A stretch of 64,000 nucleotides of DNA, from NCBI RefSeq assembly GCF_012689525.1, contig NZ_CP051515.1, forward strand, positions 310,001-374,000, in the 5' to 3' direction. Of this stretch, positions 46,350 through 54,790 are shown piece by piece. This DNA is from Paraburkholderia aromaticivorans (GTDB taxonomy: Bacteria > Pseudomonadota > Gammaproteobacteria > Burkholderiales > Burkholderiaceae). Both the position numbers and the translations under genes were made by a program. Under the pieces are notes generated by a model. The model did no database searches and was not told where the DNA came from. It saw only the letters and a program-made list of their open reading frames with translations. Within the stretch, counting starts at the first letter, position 1. The number at the start of each line of letters is the position of its first letter.

Positions 46350-47546
46350 TCATGCTGCGTGCGCGGCGTCGGCTCGAACGTTGGCCTGATCCCGTTCGGC
46401 GGCGCGCCGCAGCGTGATCTTCGCGATGTTCAATTGATGGATCTGCGTGGTGCCTTCGTAGATGCGAAAGGCGCGGACGTCGCGGTAAAACCGTTCGACC
46501 GCCTTGCCCGCCAGATAGCCGCGTCCACCGAGCATCTGGACCGCACGGTCCGCGACGCGGCCGCACATTTCCGAGGCGAACATCTTGCACATCGACGCCT
46601 CCAGCGCGACGTCCTCGCCCGCATCGCGCTTGCGCGCGGTTTCGAGGATCATCGAGCGCGCGGCGTAGATTTCAGTCTGACATTCGGCGATCAGCGCCTG
46701 CACGAGCTGGAATTCGGCCACCGGCTTGCCGAACTGCTCGCGCCGCGAGGTGTAGGCGACCGCTTCTTCAAGCATGCGCATGGCCGGACCCGTGCACAGT
46801 GCGGCGAGATGAATGCGCTGTTTGTTCAGCACCTTCATCGCGGTACGGAAGCCCATGCCTTCCTTGCCGCCGATCAGGTTGGCGGCCGGTACACGGCATC
46901 CTTCGAACAGCACGTCGCCGACCGGCGAGCCCGCCTGGCCCATCTTGTCGTACGGCGCGCTGGTGGAGAGCCCCGGCGTGCCACGCTCGACGAGAAACGC
47001 GGAAATGCCGCCCGCGCCGGGCATGGCCGGGTCGGTTCGCGCCATCACGGTGAACAGATCGGCAATCGGCGCATTGGTGATGAAGCACTTGCTGCCGTCG
47101 AGAATGTAGTGATCGCCGTCGCGCCGCGCCGCGGTGCGCAACGCGGTGGCGTCCGAGCCGGCATCGGCCTCGGTCAGCGCGAAAGCGCCGGTGAATTCGC
47201 CCGAAGCGAGCCGCGGCAGATAGCACTGTTTCTGCGCGTCCGTGCCGTCGGCCACCAGTGCTTCCGAACCGATGCCGGTGTTGGTGCCCACCCGAGCGCG
47301 AAATGCCACCGACGCTTGCGACAGTTCGAACGCGCCGCGCACCAGTTGCTCGGTCGACAGCCCGGCGCCGCCGAAATCGCGCGGAATGCTCCAGCCGAAA
47401 TAGCCGAGTTCGCGCATGCGTTGGACGAGATCCGCCGGCACGGCGTCCGCCTGTTCGATCTCGTTTTCACGCGGGATCGCTTCGTCGCGCACGAACCGTG
47501 CGACGCCGACGAGCATCGAGTCGAAATGCGAGGAATGGCTGGTCAT
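46350..47546 (-). CDS. Acyl-CoA dehydrogenase
   Basis: A 398-residue FAD flavoprotein of the acyl-CoA dehydrogenase family. Seen: GYFGWSIPRDFGGAGLS, FALTEADAGSDATALRT (FAD/substrate motif), ITNAPIADLFTVMART, QMLGGRGYLAGKAVERFYRD and the C-terminal RIYEGTTQIHQL that carries the catalytic-base Glu in the common class. First gene of a leftward operon followed by the acyl-CoA synthetase and the ACS importer, divergent from an IclR regulator. The block fits uptake, CoA activation and dehydrogenation of a short or branched organic acid; the exact acid is not evident. Confidence 0.92.
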   Translation of the reverse strand: MTSHSSHFDSMLVGVARFVRDEAIPRENEIEQADAVPADLVQRMRELGYFGWSIPRDFGGAGLSTEQLVRGAFELSQASVAFRARVGTNTGIGSEALVADGTDAQKQCYLPRLASGEFTGAFALTEADAGSDATALRTAARRDGDHYILDGSKCFITNAPIADLFTVMARTDPAMPGAGGISAFLVERGTPGLSTSAPYDKMGQAGSPVGDVLFEGCRVPAANLIGGKEGMGFRTAMKVLNKQRIHLAALCTGPAMRMLEEAVAYTSRREQFGKPVAEFQLVQALIAECQTEIYAARSMILETARKRDAGEDVALEASMCKMFASEMCGRVADRAVQMLGGRGYLAGKAVERFYRDVRAFRIYEGTTQIHQLNIAKITLRRAAERDQANVRADAAHAA

Positions 47547-47622
47547 GCTTTGTCTCCGTCATGTGAGTCGATTTATGCCTTCACTATCGAAGATTTACTG
47601 ACGGACCGAGCGATTTGTTCGA

Positions 47623-47653
47623 CTCTGCAGAACAGAGTTTGGATATGCAGAAC
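47623..47653. promoter_or_regulatory. Candidate IclR operator
   Basis: A short inverted repeat CTCTG-CAGAA-CAGAG (47623-47637) overlaps a direct repeat TGCAGAAC at 47626-47633 and 47646-47653, exactly 20 bases apart (two helical turns). It is in the 145-base gap between the acyl-CoA dehydrogenase and the divergent iclR gene. Confidence 0.45.
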
Positions 47654-47691
47654 GCGAGGCGCAGAATGGTCTCTCACGGAAGAGAGAAACC

Positions 47692-48543
47692 ATGGCAGCC
47701 AACAGCAAGCATTCCGAGCCGACGGCACTCTCCAGCGACTATCTGGATTCGAAGGCGCGCTACGTGCCGGACGAATTCGACGGCGACCGTCAGTTCGCCA
47801 CGACGCTGGCGCGCGGCCTCGACATCCTGCATTGCTTCACGCCGCGCGAATCGCAACTCGGCAATGCCGAACTGGCGGCGCGCACCGGCATGACTAAGGC
47901 CACGATTTCGCGCTTCACGTACACGCTCACGCGGCTCGGCTACCTGCGCGTCAACCGTATGAATAACAAGTTTCAGCTTGGCTCGGCCGTGCTGTCCTTG
48001 AGCTATCCTTTGCTCGCGAGCCTGAGCGTGCGGCAGATCGCGCGGCCGTCGATGAAGGAGTTGGCGGATCAGATTCGCGGTTCGGTCTCGCTCGGCATGC
48101 GTGACCGGCTTAACGTCGTGTATCTGGAAAGTAGCCGTAGCAACACGCCGCTCGGATTGCCGGCGGACATCGGGCTCAGTTATCCGATCGTGCGAACGGC
48201 GATGGGCCGCGCGCTACTCGCGGCGCTGCCGGCCGAGCGGCGCGAGGCGCTCTGCAATGAAATCGCGGTGAAGTCGCCGCAGGAATGGAGCACGTTTCGC
48301 GAGCGAGTGATGAGCGCGATCGACTATTTCTACGAGCGCGGCTTTTGCGTGTCCTATGGCGACTTGCGACGCGAGGTGCACGCCGTCGCCGTGCCGATGA
48401 AGCCGTCAGCCGATGGCGAGATTCTCGTCTTCAATTGCGGCGTGCCTTCTTATCTGCTGAAAGAGAATCAACTGGAAGGCGATATCGGGCCGCGGCTCGT
48501 TTCGATGGTTCGCAGTGTGGAAGGGGCGATGGGGATTTACTGA
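47692..48543 (+). CDS. IclR-family transcriptional regulator
   Basis: A 283-residue IclR regulator. The winged helix-turn-helix is FATTLARGLDILHCFTPRE, then NAELAARTGMTKATISRFTY with TLTRLGYLRVN, and the effector domain has GMRDRLNVVYLESSR, TAMGRALLAALP and YGDLRREVHAVAVPM. A 30-residue polar N-terminal extension precedes the HTH. GGAAGAGAG lies upstream of the ATG. Divergent from the acyl-CoA dehydrogenase operon, which it most likely controls in response to the transported acid or its CoA ester. Confidence 0.92.
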   Translation: MAANSKHSEPTALSSDYLDSKARYVPDEFDGDRQFATTLARGLDILHCFTPRESQLGNAELAARTGMTKATISRFTYTLTRLGYLRVNRMNNKFQLGSAVLSLSYPLLASLSVRQIARPSMKELADQIRGSVSLGMRDRLNVVYLESSRSNTPLGLPADIGLSYPIVRTAMGRALLAALPAERREALCNEIAVKSPQEWSTFRERVMSAIDYFYERGFCVSYGDLRREVHAVAVPMKPSADGEILVFNCGVPSYLLKENQLEGDIGPRLVSMVRSVEGAMGIY

Positions 48544-48661
48544 GGAAGCAAAGAGGCGCCGGATTCAAGCGCGTTAATTCGAAACCGGGCGGGCCTGCTT
48601 GAGCCAGACGCTATACGGCGTCGAGGACATTTGCTCCGGTCGTTCGGCTCATTTATCCACG

Positions 48662-48707
48662 CAGTATCTGCTCAATTACGAGCAGATACTGTCTAAAATG
48701 AGCAGAT
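48662..48707. repeat. Perfect inverted repeat plus third half-site (orphan operator?)
   Basis: CAGTATCTGCTC (48662-48673), six-base spacer AATTAC, then GAGCAGATACTG (48680-48691): a perfect 12-base dyad. A further copy of GAGCAGAT begins at 48700, exactly 20 bases after the copy at 48680. It lies between two convergent genes, so no neighbouring promoter is an obvious target, and no T tract makes it a standard terminator. The shape resembles operators of small HTH antitoxin/repressor proteins. Confidence 0.6.
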
Positions 48708-48750
48708 TGTTTGGCAGCGAATCGTCAGTCACATCCTCGCTGACCACCAC

Positions 48751-50079
48751 TCAACCCGAAAAATAAGCCACATACGGCCCCGTGCCACCCCCAGCCGAAG
48801 CACGCCCCGAAATGCCGTAATACACATGACGGCCATAAAAGAACGGCAAACCGAAGTCGAACTGCCGGGTCATATAGATCCCGAGATTATTGAACGCGTT
48901 ATTCCCCGATGAAGTCAGCGTCGCGCCGTTTGCGATATTGAAGCCGAGCGACACGCTCGCCGGATTGGTCCCCGCCAGCGTCGAGGTACGGCCCACGGTC
49001 GCAGCCGGGATGTAGTATCCGGACGACGCGTCGCGAGCGATTGTCGTGTCCGGAAAGAACAGCACCGTCGAGCCCGAATCGAAGAACGTCTGCGTGAACG
49101 TGGTGTTGCCATAAGACGAGGTGAAGTCGCCATTCAGATCCGTTCGGAGAATCGGCGCGCCCGTGCCGTTCAGCACGTTATTGGCCTGCGTGTCGATACC
49201 GAACACGAGCGTGCCTAGAGCCGTCGCGCTGCCGCTATCGGACACCTGCGCCATTTCCAGAATCACACCGTTGTTATCTTGCGTGAATCGCGCGACCGGA
49301 TTGCTGATCTGCTTGGAGACGGGCACCGACGTGGCATTGCCGGCATTGGTGTAATAGAACTGCGAGAGCACCGTCAGCGCACACTGCGAGCCGCAGTCCG
49401 TCGGGCTCACGCCGATGCCGAGAATGCCGTTCGCGCCGAGATCACCCGCGGTGGCCAGTAGCCGGCCCACCTGGCATTCGCTCGGCGCGGCAATGGTCAG
49501 CGCCGAATCGCCGATCACGTGGATCGGCACCGACGGGGCAATCTCGCTCGACAGCCCGATATCCGCGAGATGCACCGAACCCCATGCATAGCCGCTGCCG
49601 AACAACGCGCATTCAGCGAGCGGCAGGCCGCTCGATTGATCCGTTTCGGCGGTGAGCGCATTGAAGGTGGCGGTCGGGATCGCGGAGCGCACCAGACGCA
49701 GCCCGAACGATGCCGTATCGACGATCACATTCGGAATCGTCGTGCAACTCGCAGTCGCGTTGGAGCCGGGGGCGCAGAGCTTGATGCTGACCATCGGCTG
49801 GTTGTGAATGCCCGTTCCGCTTACCGTCACTGACATCGTATTGCCCGGACCGACCGGTGTGGGCACGGCAGACGCATCGACGGCGAGAGCGTTGGAGGTC
49901 GAGTCACCGGTCAAGGGGTTGGACGTCGTGCCGCCCGGGCCCGCCGGCGCACTGGCCGCAGCCGGTGCATTAGCCGTCGAGGTGCTGCTGGAGCCGCCAC
50001 CCCCCCCGCCGCAGCCGGCAAGACCCAATGCCAACCCGAGCCCGAGCGCCGCGGCAATAATCCCTGCGATTTTGCGCAC
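48751..50079 (-). CDS. DUF3443 lipoprotein with pepsin-like motifs
   Basis: A 442-residue DUF3443-family protein. The signal peptide ends in a lipobox LAGC (Cys23), then glycine and Ser/Thr/Ala-rich linker to about residue 75. The conserved body has NVIVDTASFGLRLV (D121), LGANGILGIG (217-223) and TFFDSGSTVLFFP (D334). These mirror the three landmarks of pepsin-fold proteases (DTG, D/NGILGLG, DSG), although the first triplet here is DTA. The family has no assigned function that I know of. It ends YVAYFSG. The DUF2844 gene lies 31 bases upstream in the same direction, a pairing I associate with Burkholderia. Confidence 0.85.
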   Translation of the reverse strand: MRKIAGIIAAALGLGLALGLAGCGGGGGGSSSTSTANAPAAASAPAGPGGTTSNPLTGDSTSNALAVDASAVPTPVGPGNTMSVTVSGTGIHNQPMVSIKLCAPGSNATASCTTIPNVIVDTASFGLRLVRSAIPTATFNALTAETDQSSGLPLAECALFGSGYAWGSVHLADIGLSSEIAPSVPIHVIGDSALTIAAPSECQVGRLLATAGDLGANGILGIGVSPTDCGSQCALTVLSQFYYTNAGNATSVPVSKQISNPVARFTQDNNGVILEMAQVSDSGSATALGTLVFGIDTQANNVLNGTGAPILRTDLNGDFTSSYGNTTFTQTFFDSGSTVLFFPDTTIARDASSGYYIPAATVGRTSTLAGTNPASVSLGFNIANGATLTSSGNNAFNNLGIYMTRQFDFGLPFFYGRHVYYGISGRASAGGGTGPYVAYFSG

Positions 50080-50109
50080 TGTTGTTCTCTCTCTAATGAT
50101 TTTAATGAG

Positions 50110-50616
50110 TTACTTGATATCGTCAGCGCTCACGCCTTGCGGCAGCGCTTGCGGTAAATAGGCGCGGCCCACGAAGGCGCCTATATGGCCGCCGGTCTCC
50201 ACGACCAGCGCCGACTGATGCACGACGGCGGGTCCGTAGCCGCCGCCTTGCGTGGCATGGGCATCGGTGAGCGCCTGGACATAAGACGGGAAGTAAGTGG
50301 CGAGCAGCGTTTTGAGCGGCGGCATGGTCGGGCCTTGCCAGCTCAACGCGAAAACCGTGTTGCTTGTGCTGATGTACTCGCTCACCACGGTGCCCGACGG
50401 CAGCGTCGTCTGGCTCACGGTGTAATTCGCCGAGACCGCACTGCCGCTGGCGGCGAAGCGCGCCACCGCTGCGCTATTCTGGCTGGCCGTCCCTGCACTC
50501 GTGCTACTGGCCGTCACCGGATAGGTCGGCGCGGCGCCCAATGCGGCATACGCCGGAGCGGCCAGAGCGAACGACGCTGCGGCCACCGTGAGCATTCGAA
50601 ATTGACTCGTTATCAT
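50110..50616 (-). CDS. DUF2844 secreted protein
   Basis: 168 residues. A signal peptide (MLTVAAASFALAAPAYAALG) predicts export and cleavage after AYA. The body is Ser/Thr-rich, then VSEYISTSNTVFALSWQGPT and the C-terminal QSALVVETGGHIGAFVGRAY, the recognisable DUF2844 ending. No catalytic motif is visible. It is 31 bases upstream of the DUF3443 lipoprotein and almost surely co-transcribed; the two may work together at the cell surface, for example as enzyme and substrate or as chaperone pair. About 155 bases upstream carry no gene. Confidence 0.8.
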   Translation of the reverse strand: MITSQFRMLTVAAASFALAAPAYAALGAAPTYPVTASSTSAGTASQNSAAVARFAASGSAVSANYTVSQTTLPSGTVVSEYISTSNTVFALSWQGPTMPPLKTLLATYFPSYVQALTDAHATQGGGYGPAVVHQSALVVETGGHIGAFVGRAYLPQALPQGVSADDIK

Positions 50617-50773
50617 TTTTTCGTTTTCGAAGTTTTGGAGAATACGCGCGAGCGGTCTTTATCCTCGAACTCGCGCGCAGCCGATATTAGCGCGAGCGCG
50701 TCCGATTAAATCAGATGACTAATGACGAAAATCGGGCTCTGTTTGACAATGAAAGGTAACGCGCATCCGCCGT

Positions 50774-51667
50774 TCAATGCTCGCCGAGCTTCTCGATCAG
50801 CATCGCCACGAAGGTTTCCGTGACGGGCGGCAATGTCCTGCCGCGCTTCTTGATGAGGGCGATAGGGCGGGTGAACGCGGGGTCGTCGACCGCGCGCACG
50901 ATCAGTTCGGGCTCCGCCCGGACTTCGCGGGCCGACGCCGGCAGGATTGTCACGCCGAGTCCGGCGCGCACCATCGCGACCGCGCTCATCATGTAGGTCG
51001 GCTCGCACGCAATCTCCGGCGTGCAGCGAGCGTTCGCGAAAGCGCTATCGACCACCGCCCGCACGCTCGTGCCTTGCGCCGTCAACACGAGCGGCACGGC
51101 GGCGAGATCGGCCAACGTGATGCGCCGCCGCCGGGCAAGCGCATGCCGCTTCGGGAACACGGCAACCAGCCGGTCGATGCCCGCATGCAGCACCTCGAAA
51201 GCGGCATCGTCGAGCTGGCCGCCGGTCAGCCCGATGTCGACCTCTTCATTGCGCACCAACGTGTTGACCATGCTGGCAACCACGTCGCGCACATGAAAGC
51301 TCACGCGCGGCACGGCCTTCTTGATGCCCTGCACGAGTTCGGGCAACACGCTGGCCGCGAACGTCGGCAAACAGGCGATCCGCACGGTGCCGCTCGCGCC
51401 TTCGCCGAGCGCGCGCGCGTCGATCAACACATGCTCCATGTCATGCAGCGACTTCTGCAGGAGCGGCAGCAGTTCACGGCCGGTCGGCGTCAGCGCGACA
51501 TTGCGGCTGTTGCGGTCGAACAGGCGCAGGCCGACCGTTTCTTCGAGGCGGCGAATCTGCACCGTCAGCGCCGGTTGCGACAGATGCAGCCGCGTCGCTG
51601 CGCGCGTGAAACTGCCCGTTTGCGCCACGGCGATAAACGCGCGGATGTCCCGAAGATTCAGATCCAT
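50774..51667 (-). CDS. LysR-family transcriptional regulator of the CitMHS/AtuA operon
   Basis: A 297-residue LysR regulator. HTH: MDLNLRDIRAFIAVAQTGSF, then TRAATRLHLSQPALTVQIRR and the linker VGLRLFDRNSRNVALTPTGR. The effector domain shows VRIACLPTFAASVLPELV. It is close to CbL/CynR-like regulators that respond to small ligands. Divergent from the CitMHS transporter, with an AAATCA-N7-TGATTT dyad in the 100-base gap. It most likely controls the transporter-AtuA operon and possibly itself. Confidence 0.9.
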   Translation of the reverse strand: MDLNLRDIRAFIAVAQTGSFTRAATRLHLSQPALTVQIRRLEETVGLRLFDRNSRNVALTPTGRELLPLLQKSLHDMEHVLIDARALGEGASGTVRIACLPTFAASVLPELVQGIKKAVPRVSFHVRDVVASMVNTLVRNEEVDIGLTGGQLDDAAFEVLHAGIDRLVAVFPKRHALARRRRITLADLAAVPLVLTAQGTSVRAVVDSAFANARCTPEIACEPTYMMSAVAMVRAGLGVTILPASAREVRAEPELIVRAVDDPAFTRPIALIKKRGRTLPPVTETFVAMLIEKLGEH

Positions 51668-51690
51668 GATGGTTTGTAATTGCTGCGATC

Positions 51691-51709
51691 AAATCATTTC
51701 AATTGATTT
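51691..51709. promoter_or_regulatory. Candidate LysR operator, AAATCA-N7-TGATTT
   Basis: Perfect six-base dyad with a seven-base centre in the divergent region between the LysR gene and the CitMHS transporter; it contains a T-N11-A LysR-type core. It starts 24 bases upstream of the regulator's ATG. Confidence 0.6.
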
Positions 51710-51766
51710 ATGGCCGCTTCGAACTTACGCTGGATCGCAGTAAAAAACAATCTCGGAGACAAGCAC

Positions 51767-53071
51767 ATGCTGCCATTACTGGGGCTCGCTACCATCGTCG
51801 TGCTGCTCGGCGCGATTCTGTCGAAACGCATGTCGCCGCTGGTGGCGCTCATCATCGTGCCGATTGCGGCGTCGCTCATCGGCGGCTTCGGCTTTCAGAC
51901 CAGCAAGTTCGTGATCGACGGGCTCAAGAGTCTTGCGCCGGTCGTCGGCATGTTCGTGTTCGCGATTCTGTACTTCGGCACCATCACCGACGCGGGCACG
52001 CTCGATCCGATCATCGACCGAATTCTGCGTGCGGTCGGCACGCGGCCTACGCGTATCGTGATTGGCACCACGCTGCTCGCGCTGCTGATCCATCTGGACG
52101 GCTCCGGCGCTGTCTGCTTTCTGGTCACGATTCCCGCCATGCTGCCGCTCTACGATCGCCTGAAGATGGACCGGCGCGTGCTGGCCGCGGCGGTTTCGAT
52201 GGCGGCCGGCATCAACTTTTTGCCGTGGACCGGGCCGATGATTCGCGCTTCCGCGTCGCTGCATCTGCCGATTTCGGCTCTGTTCAATCCGCTGATTCCG
52301 GTGCAGGTGATCGGCCTCGCGTTCGTGTTCGGCATGGCGTTCTGGCTCGGACGACGCGAGGAAAAACGGCTCGGCCTCTCGGCCGCAAGCGGCTCGGTGC
52401 CCATGCCCAAACGCGAATTGACGCCCGAAGAACAGGCGCTGCGCCGGCCGAAGAATTTCTGGTTCAACATCGTGCTGACGCTGGTGGTGCTCGGCACGAT
52501 GGTCGTGATGGGCGAAAAGATTCCGCCGGCGATCATGTTCATGGTCGGCCTGTGCATCGCATTGATGGTGAACTATCCGAACGTCGACATGCAGCGCAAA
52601 CGCATCGACGCGCATGCTCGCGCGGCCTTGATGATGGCCGGCATTCTGCTCGCGGCCGGCGTGTTCACCGGCGTGTTGCAAGGCAGCGGCATGCTGAAGG
52701 CGATGGCGCAGGCGGCGGTCGGCTTCGTGCCGCCCGCGATGGCCAGTCATATTCCCGTCGCGCTCGGCTTGTTGTCGATGCCGCTCAGCATGCTGTTCGA
52801 TCCCGACTCGTTCTATTTCGGCGTGCTGCCGGTGATCGCCGAAGTGGCCGGACAACTCGGCGTGCCGGCAGTGCACGTCGGCCAGGCCGCCTTGCTCGGC
52901 CAGATGACCACCGGCTTCCCGGTCAGCCCGTTGACGCCGGCCACGTTCCTTGTGGTCGGCCTGTGCGGGATCGATCTCGCCGACCATCAGAAATTCACGT
53001 TCCCCTTGCTGTTCGGCGCCTCGATCGTCATGACGATCGCCTGCGTCGTGCTGGGGATATTCCCACTGTGA
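51767..53071 (+). CDS. CitMHS-family citrate-type transporter
   Basis: A 434-residue transporter with about twelve membrane segments, of the citrate-Mg2+:H+ symporter group. Start MLPLLGLATIVVLLG at 51767 with CGGAG upstream. Seen: LVALIIVPIAASLIGGFGFQ, the re-entrant-type loop HLDGSGAVCFLVTIPAMLPL, GINFLPWTGPMIRASASL, and GQMTTGFPVSPLTPATFLVV near the end. The family takes up citrate-metal complexes or related tricarboxylates. It leads an operon with two AtuA-type genes, so it probably imports their substrate. Confidence 0.9.
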   Translation: MLPLLGLATIVVLLGAILSKRMSPLVALIIVPIAASLIGGFGFQTSKFVIDGLKSLAPVVGMFVFAILYFGTITDAGTLDPIIDRILRAVGTRPTRIVIGTTLLALLIHLDGSGAVCFLVTIPAMLPLYDRLKMDRRVLAAAVSMAAGINFLPWTGPMIRASASLHLPISALFNPLIPVQVIGLAFVFGMAFWLGRREEKRLGLSAASGSVPMPKRELTPEEQALRRPKNFWFNIVLTLVVLGTMVVMGEKIPPAIMFMVGLCIALMVNYPNVDMQRKRIDAHARAALMMAGILLAAGVFTGVLQGSGMLKAMAQAAVGFVPPAMASHIPVALGLLSMPLSMLFDPDSFYFGVLPVIAEVAGQLGVPAVHVGQAALLGQMTTGFPVSPLTPATFLVVGLCGIDLADHQKFTFPLLFGASIVMTIACVVLGIFPL

Positions 53072-53087
53072 GCTTCACTGAACGGAT

Positions 53088-54455
53088 GTGACCAGCATGA
53101 CAGCCACTCAATCTCAACGCACGGTGCGCATCGGCGCGGGCGCGGGTTATTCCGGCGACCGTATCGAACCCGCCGTCGAACTGGCGGAACACGGCGCGCT
53201 CGATTACCTCGTCTTCGAGTGCCTCGCGGAACGCACGATTGCGATCGCGCAGCAGGCGCGCAGCAAGGACCCTGAACTCGGCTACGACCCGTTGCTCGAA
53301 ACGCGCATGAAAGCGGTGCTGCCGGCCGCGTTGCGCAACGGCGTGCGGATCATTTCGAACATGGGTGCCGCGAATCCGCTCGCGGCGGCGCGCAAGACTG
53401 CGGAGATCGCGCGCTCGCTCGGTCTCGGCGAGCTGAAGATTGCCGCGGTCACCGGCGACGAAGTGCTCGACGTCGTTCTCCAAGGCGATTTCTGCTTCGT
53501 GGAATCCGGAGAACGTGTCTCGGACTACAAGGATCGGCTCGTGTCCGCGAACGCGTATCTCGGCGCGAGCGCGATCGTCGACGCGCTCGCGGCCGGTGCG
53601 CAGATTGTGTTGACCGGACGCGTGGCCGATCCATCGCTGTTCGTCGCGCCGCTGATTCACGAATTCGGCTGGCGCATGGACGACTGGCAGACGCTCGGTC
53701 AGGCGACGGTGATCGGCCATCTGCTCGAATGCGCGGGGCAAATCACCGGCGGCTATTTCGCGGATCCCGGCTTCAAGGACGTTCCTGAACTGGTGAGGCT
53801 CGGTTTTCCGATTGCCGAAGTCGGGCAGGACGGCGCGGTGGTCATCACCAAGCTCGCGCAAGCCGGCGGACGCGTCACCGAGGCGACCTGCAAGGAACAA
53901 CTGCTGTACGAGATTCACGATCCGCAGCGCTATCTGCAACCGGATGTCGTCGCGGATTTCTCGCAGGTGCATGTCGCGCAGGAAGCGCCGGATCGCGTTC
54001 GCGTGAGTGGCGGGCGAGGCACGCCGCGTACGGATACGCTGAAGGTGTCGGTGGCTTATTTCGATGGCTATATCGGCGAAGGGCAAATTTCCTATGGCGG
54101 TCCTGGCGCGTTGGCGCGCGCGCGGCTCGCACTCGATATCGTGCGGGAACGGCTCGCGCTGACCGGCGTGGAGACTCGTGAATTGCGCTTCGATCTGATT
54201 GGCGTGAACGCGTTGCATGGCGAAACGGCGGCTGCCGGTTATGCCGAGCCGTACGAAGTGCGTGCGCGAGTGGCGGGGCGCACGACCTCGCTCGCGCAAG
54301 CGGTGCAGATCGGTAACGAGGTGGAGACGCTTTACACCAACGGCCCGGCGGGCGGAGGCGGCGTCACGAAGTCGGCGCGCGAAGTCGTCGCGGTGCAATC
54401 GGTTTTGCTGCCGCGCGAGCATGTGACGCCGGCGTTCTCGATGGTGGAGGCGTGA
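53088..54455 (+). CDS. AtuA-type (DUF1446) enzyme, large part
   Basis: A protein of about 455 residues of the acyclic terpene utilisation AtuA / DUF1446 family. Typical blocks: RIGAGAGYSGDRIEPAVELA, DYLVFECLAERTIAIAQQ, NGVRIISNMGAANPLAAARK and LTGRVADPSLFVAPLIHEFG, with VARTTSLAQAV-like text near the end. The first codon may be GTG 53088 or ATG 53097; neither has a strong Shine-Dalgarno. Members are encoded in catabolic operons, but the reaction is not settled; the link with a CitMHS carrier suggests an organic-acid or acyl-CoA substrate. The C-terminal ferredoxin-like domain is a separate gene one base downstream. Confidence 0.88.
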   Translation: MTSMTATQSQRTVRIGAGAGYSGDRIEPAVELAEHGALDYLVFECLAERTIAIAQQARSKDPELGYDPLLETRMKAVLPAALRNGVRIISNMGAANPLAAARKTAEIARSLGLGELKIAAVTGDEVLDVVLQGDFCFVESGERVSDYKDRLVSANAYLGASAIVDALAAGAQIVLTGRVADPSLFVAPLIHEFGWRMDDWQTLGQATVIGHLLECAGQITGGYFADPGFKDVPELVRLGFPIAEVGQDGAVVITKLAQAGGRVTEATCKEQLLYEIHDPQRYLQPDVVADFSQVHVAQEAPDRVRVSGGRGTPRTDTLKVSVAYFDGYIGEGQISYGGPGALARARLALDIVRERLALTGVETRELRFDLIGVNALHGETAAAGYAEPYEVRARVAGRTTSLAQAVQIGNEVETLYTNGPAGGGGVTKSAREVVAVQSVLLPREHVTPAFSMVEA

Positions 54456-54456
54456 C

Positions 54457-54771
54457 ATGAAATTACGTGAGCTGGCTCATTCGCGTACCGGCGACAAAGG
54501 CAATACGCTGAACATCTCGGTGATCTGCTATGACGCGAAGCATTACGAACATCTACGCACGGTGCTGACGCCGGAACGGGTCAAAGCGCATCTGCGTGAC
54601 GTCGTGCGCGGCGACGTGGTGCGCTATGACCTGCCCGCTATTGCCGCGTTCAATTTCGTGCTCGGCAATGCGCTCGGCGGCGGTGTGACGCGTTCGCTCG
54701 CCCTCGACGCGCACGGGAAATCGTTGAGTTCGGCGTTGATGGATTTCGATGTCGAGGCGCCTGCCTCGTAG
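54457..54771 (+). CDS. AtuA C-terminal-like small protein
   Basis: 104 residues matching the small domain that in many AtuA proteins is fused to the C-terminus: MKLRELAHSRTGDKGNTLNI, then NFVLGNALGGGVTRSLALD. It starts one base after the upstream stop region (ATGA-like junction with TGACATG), so it is translated together with the large part. The two very likely form one enzyme. The stop is 20 bases from the convergent LysR gene. Confidence 0.88.
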   Translation: MKLRELAHSRTGDKGNTLNISVICYDAKHYEHLRTVLTPERVKAHLRDVVRGDVVRYDLPAIAAFNFVLGNALGGGVTRSLALDAHGKSLSSALMDFDVEAPAS

Positions 54772-54790
54772 TGCGCGCATGCGGCCGCTT

